Assembly: GCF_028885415.1 (NCBI RefSeq)
Contig: NZ_CP118527.1
Location: 7,564,001 to 7,628,000 of the forward strand
Direction: 5' to 3'
DNA: 64,000 bases
Source: Streptomyces coeruleorubidus
GTDB taxonomy: Bacteria > Actinomycetota > Actinomycetes > Streptomycetales > Streptomycetaceae
This document shows positions 31,584 to 39,208 of the stretch, in pieces. Under the pieces are notes generated by a model that ran no database searches, was not told the DNA's origin, and saw only the letters and a program-made list of their open reading frames with translations. Every line of letters begins with the position of its first letter. The first letter of the stretch is position 1. Position numbers and translations under genes: made by a program.

Positions 31584-32669
31584 ATGTCCGCCAGCGGAGC
31601 CGAACCAGGCCCCCCGGCCACCGGTGGGCGCCGACGGCGTGGTCCCGGGATGACCGAGGTCGCGCTGGCCGCCGGGGTGTCGCAGAAGACCGTGTCGCGG
31701 GTCGTCAACGGCGAACCGCACGTCAGCCCGGAGGTGCGCGACCGCGTCCTGAGGGCCATCCGCGAACTGGACTACCGTCCCAACACCGCCGCCCGCGCAC
31801 TGCTCCTCGGCCGCTACCGCCGGATCGGCGTGGTCTCGCTGGGCAGTTCGCTCTACGGCCCGTCGACCCTGCTCATCGCCCTGGAGCGGGCGATGCAGCG
31901 CGCCGGGTACTCCGTCGCCCTGGCCAGCACCCTGGAAGGGCAGAAGGTCTCGGCCGCCGCGGACGCGTTGCTGGAACAGGGCGTGGACGGCATCGTGCTG
32001 TCCGAGCCCATCGACGACGGCACGCCGCTCAGACTGAGCGCGGACGTGCCGGTGGTCAGCCTCGGCGAGGGCGTGGAGCTGACGCCGGGCACGAGTGCCG
32101 TGGTCGGCGGCGACGGCGTCGCGGCCGCCCGGATCGCCACCGAGCACCTGCTCTCCCTGGGCCACCACACCGTCTGGCACCTGCCCGGCCCGCAGGACTG
32201 GTGGGCCGCCCGCGACCGCCTGCGCGGCTGGCGCGAGGCCCTCGCCGCCGCCGGCGCGCCCGAACCGCCCCTGCCGTCACCGGGCGACTGGAGCCCGGCC
32301 TCCGGCTACGCCGCCGGACGGCAGCTCGCCGAACTCTCCGACGTCACAGCCGTGTTCGCCGCCAACGACGACATGGCCATCGGCGCCCTGCGCGCGTTCG
32401 CCGACGCGGGCCGCGCCGTCCCCGGCGACGTCAGTGTCGTCGGCTACGACGACATCCCCGCCGCCGCCTATCTCTCCCCGCCGCTGACCACCGTCCGGCA
32501 GAACTTCGCCGCCGTCGCCGACCGCGCCGTCGACGTACTGATCACCCTGATCGAGGGCCGCCCAGCCCCGGCCGAACGGACCGGCCAGGCAGTCGAGTTG
32601 ACCGTACGGGCCTCCACCGGGCCGGTACGCGATCCGGGCCCCGCGCCCCACCCCGCCCCGGCCCCCTGA
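31584..32669 (+). CDS. LacI-family transcriptional regulator
   Basis: A 361-residue LacI/GalR regulator. The helix-turn-helix is MTEVALAAGVSQKTVSRVVNG (about 23-43) with the hinge helix YRPNTAARALLLGRYRRIG. The periplasmic-binding-like effector domain shows GYDDIPAAAYLSPPLTTVRQ. A 22-residue Gly/Pro/Arg-rich extension precedes the HTH. ATG 31584 follows GAGGAG. It controls by context the broken importer and the GH42 beta-galactosidase downstream; the palindromes at 31500-31555 are its likely sites. The effector is probably a galactoside or other glycan sugar, which is inference. Confidence 0.9.
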   Translation: MSASGAEPGPPATGGRRRRGPGMTEVALAAGVSQKTVSRVVNGEPHVSPEVRDRVLRAIRELDYRPNTAARALLLGRYRRIGVVSLGSSLYGPSTLLIALERAMQRAGYSVALASTLEGQKVSAAADALLEQGVDGIVLSEPIDDGTPLRLSADVPVVSLGEGVELTPGTSAVVGGDGVAAARIATEHLLSLGHHTVWHLPGPQDWWAARDRLRGWREALAAAGAPEPPLPSPGDWSPASGYAAGRQLAELSDVTAVFAANDDMAIGALRAFADAGRAVPGDVSVVGYDDIPAAAYLSPPLTTVRQNFAAVADRAVDVLITLIEGRPAPAERTGQAVELTVRASTGPVRDPGPAPHPAPAP

Positions 32670-32846
32670 CCGCTTCCGCCCCCGACCCGACCGCCCACAC
32701 CTGCCGACCGCCGTCGGTACGGCCGCCCCGGCACCCCGCCACCGGCCGGATCCGCCCTGCCCGCGTGCGCCGTCCAGGACCGCCGCCGCACGCGTTGCCC
32801 GCACGCCGGGCGCGACAGGCTCGAGCCGCACCACATGAGGAGCCAC

Positions 32847-33027
32847 GTGTGTACCCCCACCAGCCCCCTCCCCTCCGACCCGACGCGCCCTGCTGCGCGG
32901 TGCCCTCGGCCTCTCTACGGCCGCCGCACTCTCCGCCTGCGGCGGCGGGAGCACCACGCCCCGCACCTCCGGCGAGGTCACCCTCTCCGTGTGGACCCAC
33001 GACCCGGGCTACGAGGACTTCTTCTAG
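32847..33027 (+). pseudogene. remnant of a sugar-binding lipoprotein gene (ABC importer)
   Basis: A GTG at 32847 with AGGAG upstream begins MCTPTSPLPSDPTR. After a frameshift near 32886 the next frame continues as ALLRGALGLSTAAALSAC, a lipoprotein signal with lipobox, then GGGSTTPRTSGEVTLSVWTHDPG, the typical first strand of a CUT1 binding protein. It ends in TAG at 33025 after about 60 residues instead of about 430. The next gene (MalG type) starts 10 bases later, so the rest of the binding protein and the whole MalF-type permease appear to have been deleted. Confidence 0.75.
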
Positions 33028-33036
33028 GGCCGCCTG

Positions 33037-33856
33037 ATGACCCGCACCCGCATACCCCTCTACGGCGCACTGGTCCTGCTGCTCCTGGGCTTCCTCGCCC
33101 CGCTGGTGTGGGCGCTGAGCGGCTCGTTCAAACCGCGCGGCGACATCTTCGGCTACCCGCCGAGGCTCGTCCCCGACCCGTTCACCCTCGCCAACTACCG
33201 CACCCTGCTCACCGACCAGCCCTTCGGCCGCTGGTTCCTGATGAGCACGGTCGTCGCCGTCGTCGCCACCACGGTGTCCGTCTACGTGTGCGCGCTCGCC
33301 GGCTACGGCTTCGCCAAGTTCCGCTTCGCGGGCAGGAGGCTGCTGTTCAACGTCATGTTCAGCTCGCTGTCGATCCCGTTCGCGGTGATCCTCGTGCCGC
33401 TGTTCGTGATCCTCGTCAAGACCGGGCTCGGCAGCCCGTGGTTCGCGCTGATCGTGCCCTGGGTGGCGCCCGCGTTCGGGATCTTCATGATGCAGCAGTA
33501 CATCGTGCAGTCCATCCCGGACTCGGTGCTGGAGGCCGCCCGGATCCGACGGGGCGAGCGAGTTCGGCATCTTCCGGACCATCGTGCTGCCCCTGCTGCG
33601 ACCCGCGCTGGGCGCCCTGGCCGTCTGGCAGTTCCTCCAGAGCTACAACAGCTTCCTGTGGCCCCTGGTACTGGTCTCCGACAGCTCCCAGTACACCCTG
33701 CCGCTCGGCCTGCAGACCCTGTTCGTGTCCGAGCAACGGCAGTACGACCTCGTGCTCGCCGGAGCCGTCCTCGCCGTCCTGCCCGCCGTCGCCCTCTTCG
33801 TGCTGCTGCGCAAACAGCTCCTCGAAGGCCTGTCCACGGGCGCGGTCAAGGGCTGA
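33037..33856 (+). pseudogene. frameshifted MalG-type sugar ABC permease
   Basis: The first 170 codons encode a normal CUT1 permease (YGALVLLLLGFLAPLVWALSG ... YGFAKFRFAGR ... IPDSVLEAARI). At the EAA loop the frame breaks. Removing one C from the CC at 33546-33547 restores DGASEFGIFRTIVLPLLRPALGALAVWQF and runs on to TGA at 33854-33856 with the usual GLSTGAVKG ending. Uncorrected, the protein becomes Arg-rich nonsense to about 33876. Either a true one-base insertion or a sequencing error would explain it; the deleted neighbour gene favours real decay. Confidence 0.8.
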
Positions 33857-33885
33857 GACCCGATCAACTCACTTGAAGGAGAAGC

Positions 33886-35946
33886 ATGTTCGAGCTGCCC
33901 CGACGCGTCCTGTTCGGTGCCGCGTACTACCACGAGTACCAGCCGTACGAACGCCTCAAGGACGACCTCGACCTGATGGCCGAGGCCCGCTTCTCGGTGA
34001 TCCGGGTCGGGGAGTCCGTCTGGTCCACCTGGGAGCCCGAGAACGGCCGCTTCGATCTCGACTGGCTCCAGCCGGTCCTGGACGGCGCCCACGAGCGGGG
34101 CATCTCCGTCATCCTCGGGACGCCCACGTACGCGGTACCGCCCTGGCTGGCCCGGCAGTACCCGGAGATCACGGGCGAGACCCGCACCGGTGAGCGCATC
34201 GGCTGGGGCGCCCGGCAGGAGGTCGACTTCACCCACCCGGCGTTCCGCTTCCACGCCGAGCGGATCATCCGCAGGATCGCCGAACGGTACGCCGGCCACC
34301 CGGCGGTCATCGGCTACCAGGTCGACAACGAACCGGGCCTGCACCTCTTCCACAACCACGGCGTCTTCCAGCGCTTCACCGACGAACTGCGGGAGCAGTA
34401 CGGCGACGTGGAGACCCTCAACCGCGAGTGGGGCCTGGTCTACTGGTCGCACCGGCTGTCCACCTGGGCCGACCTGTGGACCCCGGACGGCAACGCCCAG
34501 CCGCAGTACGACCTGGCCTGGCGGCGCTTCCAGGCCCGGCTCACCACCGAGTTCATCGCCTGGCAGGCGGACATCGTCCGCGAGTACGCCCGCCCCGGCC
34601 AGTTCGTCACGACCTGCATCTCCTACGACCGCCAGGGCGTCGAGGACGACCGGCTCACCGACCGCCTCGACGTCACCGCGGGCAACCCGTACTACACGAT
34701 GCAGGACGCACTCGCCCTGCCCGACACGGGCGGCGCCGGGCAGAACTGGACGACCAACGGCACCTGGGCGCTGTACCGCAGCGCCGACCGCATGTACTCC
34801 TCGCGCCAGGAGCCGTTCCTGGTCACCGAGACCAACGCGCAGGCCATCAGCGGGCCGTGGGACAACCGCCCCGCCTACGACGGGCAGTGGCGGCAGGCGG
34901 CCTGGGCGCTGATCTCCCGCGGCGCCTCGATGATCGAGTACTGGCACTGGCACACCCTGCACTTCGGCACCGAGACCTACTGGGGCGGCATCCTCCCGCA
35001 CAACGGGCGACCCGGCCGCGTCTACCGCGAACTGGCGGTGCTGGGAGGGGAATTGGAGAAGGCCGGTGACCTCGTGGCGTCCCTCACCCCGGACGCCGAC
35101 GTGGCCTTCCTCTACGACGGGCCCAGCAAGTGGGCGCTCCAGGGCCAGCCGCCGCTGGCCGGCCCCGACGCAGGCCCGGACGGGCGGTCGTACGAGAGGA
35201 TCTTCGACGCCTTCTACCGCGGTGCCTTCGACGCCGGCCTCCAGGCGCGCGTCCTGCACCCCGGGCAGCTCCCGGACGCCGATCTGCCGCCGCTCCTGGT
35301 CGTCCCCGCCTACTACGCCGCCGACGACACCGTCCTGGACCGGCTCCGCTCCTACGCCGAGGCCGGCGGCCATCTCGTGCTCGGCCCCCGCACCGGCTAC
35401 GGCGACACCGAGGCCAGGGCCCGCACCGACCTCCAGCCGGGCCGGCTGGCCGAGGCGGCCGGGGTGACGTACGACGAGTTCAGCAACCTGGGCGATCCGC
35501 TGCCCGTCACCGGCTCGGACGCCCTTCCCCTCCCGGCCGACGCGCACGCCCTGCACTGGGCGGACGGACTGCGGCCGCGGGGCGCCGAGACGCTCGCGGC
35601 GTACGTGCATCCGCACTTCGGACGCGGGCCCGCGGCCACCACGCACCGCCACGGCGCCGGGCGCATCACCTACGTCGGCACCGTCCCCGACCCCGTCTTC
35701 GCCCGGGCCCTGTTCGACCGGTACGCCCCCGAGGGCGCCTGGCGCCCCGCACACCCGAGCGTCACGGCCACCTCGGCGACCGCCCGGGACGGCCGCCGCG
35801 TGCGGTTCCTGCACAACTGGTCGTGGGAGGAGGTGTCCGTGCCGGTGCCCACCGCCCTGCGGGACGTGCTGTCGCAGACTGTGTACGGCGACGCGGTGCC
35901 GCTCGGGCCGTGGGACGTGAAGGTGCTGCGGGAGGAGCCGGTCTAG
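33886..35946 (+). CDS. beta-galactosidase, GH42
   Basis: A 686-residue GH42 enzyme without a signal peptide. The barrel opens FGAAYYHEYQPYERLKDDLDLMAEARFSVIRVGES, with acid/base E149 in GYQVDNEPG and nucleophile E315 in LVTETNA. A trimerisation domain (LLVVPAYYAADDTVLDRL, GGHLVLGPRTGY) and a C-terminal beta domain (VRFLHNWSWEEVSVP) complete the family architecture at normal length. ATG 33886 follows AAGGAG. It appears intact although the importer genes immediately upstream are broken. In the island it would remove beta-linked galactose, such as the terminal Gal of complex N-glycans or plant galactosides. Confidence 0.93.
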   Translation: MFELPRRVLFGAAYYHEYQPYERLKDDLDLMAEARFSVIRVGESVWSTWEPENGRFDLDWLQPVLDGAHERGISVILGTPTYAVPPWLARQYPEITGETRTGERIGWGARQEVDFTHPAFRFHAERIIRRIAERYAGHPAVIGYQVDNEPGLHLFHNHGVFQRFTDELREQYGDVETLNREWGLVYWSHRLSTWADLWTPDGNAQPQYDLAWRRFQARLTTEFIAWQADIVREYARPGQFVTTCISYDRQGVEDDRLTDRLDVTAGNPYYTMQDALALPDTGGAGQNWTTNGTWALYRSADRMYSSRQEPFLVTETNAQAISGPWDNRPAYDGQWRQAAWALISRGASMIEYWHWHTLHFGTETYWGGILPHNGRPGRVYRELAVLGGELEKAGDLVASLTPDADVAFLYDGPSKWALQGQPPLAGPDAGPDGRSYERIFDAFYRGAFDAGLQARVLHPGQLPDADLPPLLVVPAYYAADDTVLDRLRSYAEAGGHLVLGPRTGYGDTEARARTDLQPGRLAEAAGVTYDEFSNLGDPLPVTGSDALPLPADAHALHWADGLRPRGAETLAAYVHPHFGRGPAATTHRHGAGRITYVGTVPDPVFARALFDRYAPEGAWRPAHPSVTATSATARDGRRVRFLHNWSWEEVSVPVPTALRDVLSQTVYGDAVPLGPWDVKVLREEPV

Positions 35947-36004
35947 CAACCGCCGCTTCCGGCAGGCCCCGGCATCGCGCCTCGGCTGACTGCCTGGGGT
36001 GCCC

Positions 36005-37015
36005 TCAGAGCACCTTGCGGTGCACAAGGGCCGACAGGACGAGGGCGCCCGGCAGGAGAGGGAGCCAGACCGTCAGGACGCGGTAGCCGATGACGGTGGC
36101 CGTGGCGGTGGCCACCGGGGCGCCGAACGCGGCCATGGTGAAGACGAGCGCGGCGTCCACGGGCCCGATGCCGCCCGGCGCCGGCACGGCTCCGACCGCC
36201 GTGCCGGCCACCAGCAGCGCGAGGATCACCTGCGCCCAGGACAGCGGCAGCCCGAGCGAGAAACCGACCGTGGCGATCACACTGCCCTGGAGCAGCGGGG
36301 TGGCGGCCGCCCCGCCCCACAGGGCGAGCACACGGCCGGGCCGGGTGTGCAGCTCGCGGGCGTCGGTCAGCGCGGTGCGCAGGAAGCCGAGGACGGGGCG
36401 GCGCAGCGCCCGTACGGTCACGAGCGTCACGGCGGTCGCGGCCAGCGCGAGCAGGGCGCCGCCCGCCGCGAAGAGCAGGGTGCGGTCGTCCGGGACGAGC
36501 GCGCCAAGGCGCAGTACGTCCGGGAACGCCACCAGGAACACGAGCAGCACCACCGTCTTGGCGACCGGCTTGACCAGGGAGTACAGGGCGAGTGAGGCGG
36601 TGGCCCGGGGGAGGGGGATGCCGCGGCGCTGAAGGAAGCGCAGGGTGACGGCGTGGGCGCCGATGCCCGCCGGCAGCACCTGGTTCGCGGCACCGGCGGC
36701 GAACTGCGAGGCCACCAGCAGCCCGGGCGGCAGCCGCTCCGGCAGGGCGCCCTGCCGGACACAGGCGGCGGCCACCCACGTCAGACACGTGCAGACGAAC
36801 GCGACGAGCAGCCACCAGGGGTCGGCCGAGGCCAGCCGCGCGGCCCCCTCATAGGCCGCCCGCCGGTCGACCAGGGCCCACCCACCGACCAGCAACAACG
36901 GAAACAAGGCCAGGGCCGGCCGGACGAGCCGCGCGGTGGTCGAGGAGCGGCGGGGTGCGGTGGGGAGCGGGGCGGGGGTGGGGGCGGGGAGCGTTTCGAG
37001 CCGAAGCTGGGACAC
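36005..37015 (-). CDS. YbhN/UPF0104-type integral membrane protein
   Basis: A 336-residue protein with about eight membrane segments of the lysylphosphatidylglycerol-synthase-like (UPF0104) family. It has QFAAGAANQVLPAGIGAHAVTLRFLQRRGIPLPRA, the usual family loop, and VGAVPAPGGIGPVDAALV near the end. Members include the flippase domain of MprF and many proteins of unknown role next to glycosyltransferases. No glycosyltransferase is adjacent. The start appears to be GTG at 37015; the first 35 residues are Pro/Ala-rich and cytosolic. It is convergent with the GH42 gene. Confidence 0.8.
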   Translation of the reverse strand: MSQLRLETLPAPTPAPLPTAPRRSSTTARLVRPALALFPLLLVGGWALVDRRAAYEGAARLASADPWWLLVAFVCTCLTWVAAACVRQGALPERLPPGLLVASQFAAGAANQVLPAGIGAHAVTLRFLQRRGIPLPRATASLALYSLVKPVAKTVVLLVFLVAFPDVLRLGALVPDDRTLLFAAGGALLALAATAVTLVTVRALRRPVLGFLRTALTDARELHTRPGRVLALWGGAAATPLLQGSVIATVGFSLGLPLSWAQVILALLVAGTAVGAVPAPGGIGPVDAALVFTMAAFGAPVATATATVIGYRVLTVWLPLLPGALVLSALVHRKVL

Positions 37016-37236
37016 GGCGTACGTCGTCCTTCCGCGTCACGCCCGGGGACGGGGCGGACGATGCAGGGCGAGTCAAGGGGACCTGGGAAACGTGCCCGGC
37101 CGGTGTGACGCCCCGGTGTCCGACAGCGAAAGCGAGAGGGGCGGGAGAACGACACGGCTGGTTTTGAGAGCGGCCCACCCGGCCTGCGGTCCGGGAGGGC
37201 GACCGGCGGGGGCGCTCCGCCTGCGGCCCGGGGCCC

Positions 37237-37605
37237 GGTGGGAGGGCGCGGCTTTCGGTCTGGGGCGTTGCCGGTGGGAGGCGCGCGGCTTTCGGTCCGG
37301 GGGAGCGGCTGGTGGAGGGCGCGCGGCTTCCGGTCCAGGAGATGGGGCTGGTGGGAGGGTGCTCGGCCTTGGGCCCGGGATTCGGCCGGTGGAGGACGCG
37401 GCTTCCGGGCCGGGGGAGCGGCGGGTGGGACGGCGCGGCTTTCGGTCCGGGGTGCGGCTGGTGGGAGGGCGCGCGGCTTTCGGTCTGGCGATGGGGCTGG
37501 TGGAACGGTGCTCGGCCTCGGGCCCGGGATTCGGCCGGTGGAGGGCGCGGCATTCGGTCCGGGGTGGCTGGTGGAGGTGCTCGGCTGCCAGCTCGGGGCA
37601 TGGCC
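37237..37605 (+). repeat. 36-39 bp minisatellite with higher-order structure
   Basis: Ten consecutive units each begin GGTGG(G)A and continue with a CGCGGCTTTCGGTC-like core. My unit boundaries give lengths of 36, 38, 39, 38, 36, 36, 39, 38, 33 and 36 bases. The lengths are not multiples of three, which argues against coding. Units 3-4 (37311-37387) and 7-8 (37460-37536) match each other better than their neighbours, giving a higher-order period of about 149 bases. Weaker copies continue past 37605. Confidence 0.75.
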
Positions 37606-37744
37606 GACCGTTGGGTGCGCGGCTCCGGCCCGGGGAGCGGCCAGTCGTTGGGGGCGCGGCCTCCGGCTCGGAGTAGGGCCGGTCGGAGGATGCCCGGCCT
37701 GCGGCCCTGGGTACGGCTGGTCACCGTATGGCTTCGAGCTGGGC

Positions 37745-37925
37745 CGTCATCGCGGCGATGCCCGCCAGCCGGGGGCGATGCCGGCCACCGGGATTGGTGT
37801 CCGCCCCGGGACCGATGCCCGCAACCGGGCCGATGACCGCCGCCGGAATGTGCCCGCCACCCGGGCCGATGCCCGCCACCGGAATGGTCGCCGCGACCGG
37901 GGCCGATGCCCGCCACCTGCGTCAG
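37745..37925 (+). repeat. short-period CCGATGCCCGCCACCGG repeat
   Basis: About six degenerate copies of CCGATGCCCGCCACCGG are spaced 18-37 bases apart. Most carry a trailing GAATG or GGGACC variation. It lies downstream of, and is unrelated in sequence to, the minisatellite at 37237-37605. Confidence 0.6.
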
Positions 37926-38041
37926 TGCCAGTCGCCGGGGTTGACGCGCCCACGGTGCGGCTAACGGCTGCCGCCGGAGCCAGGGGTGCGCCCGCACGTG
38001 GCCCGGGGCCGGGAGGCGGACGGGCGTGGTGTGGTGCCTGG

Positions 38042-38776
38042 CTATGCCGCCGCGGACCCCGCCCCGGCCACCGGAAACCCCGGACTCCGCAGCACGCGCC
38101 TGTCCGCGTCCACCGCGAACACCTCGCAGTTCTCGCGGGCCGCCGCCCACTCGACGCCCTGCCTGCCCAGGGCGAACGCCGCTGTCGCGACCGTGTCGGC
38201 CTCGGTCAGGGTGGGGGCCACGACGGTCATGCTGAGGAGGCCCGTTGCCGGGCGGCCCGTGCGGGCGTCGAGGATGTGATCGCCGCGTTCGTAGCGGGCG
38301 GAGGTCGCCACGGCCCGGTCCGTGAGATCCAGGACCGCGCAGAGCCGGTCGGCGTGTTCGGGGTGGCGCACGCCGACGCGCCAGGGGCCGCCGGAGGCGA
38401 TCACGTCGCCGCCCGCGTTGAGGCAGAAGCGCCGAGCACCGGCCGCCGACAGGAGCTCCGCTCCCTTCTGCACCGACCAGCCCTTCACCACGGCACAGGG
38501 GTCGAGGCCGCGACCGGGCAGACGTACGTCGAAGGCGCCGCCGGTCGCGATCCGGTACTCCTCGCACAGCTCCAGGACCTCCCGGAGCACCGGACTGGGG
38601 TCGCGCACCTCCCCCCGGTCCAGCCGCGACACCTCGCTGTCCGGCCGGAACGGGCTGAACCGCGCGTCGACCTCGCGCAGCCAGGCGAAGAGGCCGTCCA
38701 CCGGTGCCTCGGGGAACCCTTCGTCGTCGATCCGTACCGACACCGGGAACCCCATGACGTGCTCGACGCGCCGCAT
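38042..38776 (-). CDS. apbE: FAD:protein FMN transferase (ApbE family)
   Basis: A 244-residue ApbE-family enzyme, which attaches FMN covalently to Thr/Ser of flavoproteins. Family landmarks are EVDARFSPFRPDSEVSRL near the N-terminus, GAFDVRLPGRGLDPCAVVKGWSVQ, the FCLNAGGDVIASG strand, and the metal-binding DHILDARTGRPATGLLSMTVVAPTLTEADTVATAAF. It lacks an evident lipoprotein signal, unlike many Gram-negative ApbE proteins. ATG 38776 lies 4 bases after the stop of the FMN-binding-domain gene, an obvious substrate pairing. It is third in the operon ferric reductase, FMN-binding protein, ApbE. Confidence 0.92.
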   Translation of the reverse strand: MRRVEHVMGFPVSVRIDDEGFPEAPVDGLFAWLREVDARFSPFRPDSEVSRLDRGEVRDPSPVLREVLELCEEYRIATGGAFDVRLPGRGLDPCAVVKGWSVQKGAELLSAAGARRFCLNAGGDVIASGGPWRVGVRHPEHADRLCAVLDLTDRAVATSARYERGDHILDARTGRPATGLLSMTVVAPTLTEADTVATAAFALGRQGVEWAAARENCEVFAVDADRRVLRSPGFPVAGAGSAAA

Positions 38777-38780
38777 GCCG

Positions 38781-39194
38781 TCAGCCCCGCGCGTCGATGG
38801 CGGCCTGGAGCGACTCCTTGTAGCCGTCGCTGGTGATCGTCGCACCGGACACCGTGTCGATGTCGGCGCTCTGCGCCTGGAGCGTCTCCTCGATCAGCTC
38901 GGGCACGGCGGCCGTGGTCTGCGGATGGTTCGGCTGCTGGAGCATCCGCACCGAGGCGATCTTGTCGTCGGCGAACGTGACCTCGACCTGCACCGGGCCC
39001 TTCTCGGTGTCGATGGTCGAGCCCGACACGACCGTGGTCGTGGTGCCGCCCGACGAGGAGGCCGACGGTGTCGACGCGGGCGCGGCGGCCTCGGTCGCCG
39101 CCGACGACGACCCGGTGTCGTGCGACGGCGCGTACCGCCAGACCGGGATCAGCCCCGCGACGCTCAGGACGAGGACGGGTATGGCTCGCTTCAC
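38781..39194 (-). CDS. membrane-anchored FMN-binding domain protein
   Basis: A 137-residue protein: an N-terminal membrane helix (AIPVLVLSVAGLIPVW), a Ser/Thr/Ala linker, then an FMN-binding domain. The conserved attachment site is DTVSGATITSDGYK, where the Thr/Ser of SGAT is the expected covalent FMN acceptor. This is the RnfG/NqrC-type domain modified by ApbE, encoded next door. GTG 39194 follows GAGGAGGAGAG. An alternative ATG at 39212 overlaps the upstream stop (ATGA) and would add six residues. The domain faces outside the membrane and likely passes electrons from the ferric-reductase-like partner. Confidence 0.9.
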   Translation of the reverse strand: MKRAIPVLVLSVAGLIPVWRYAPSHDTGSSSAATEAAAPASTPSASSSGGTTTTVVSGSTIDTEKGPVQVEVTFADDKIASVRMLQQPNHPQTTAAVPELIEETLQAQSADIDTVSGATITSDGYKESLQAAIDARG

Positions 39195-39208
39195 AGAATC
39201 TCTCCTCC

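Larger units (their letters stand above)
37016..38041. other. gene-free kilobase of degenerate repeats
   Basis: About 1 kb with no credible gene. Several frames stay open only because the DNA is extremely GC-rich; their products are low-complexity Arg/Gly/Pro strings. It contains a 36-39 bp minisatellite (37237-37605) and a second short-period repeat (about 37745-37925). The first 220 bases hold the promoter region of the YbhN-type gene. Confidence 0.7.

Noticed and set aside
37237..37925. CRISPR array
   Set aside because: Units are degenerate and directly adjoining, with no conserved repeat/unique spacer alternation and no cas genes.
36849..38567. A 572-codon Pro/Arg-rich minus-strand frame, and Gly/Arg-rich plus-strand frames, over the repeat region
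   Set aside because: Repeat unit lengths (33-39 bases) are not multiples of three, there is no ribosome binding site or signal peptide, and all frames look equally open. I treat it as non-coding repeat DNA.
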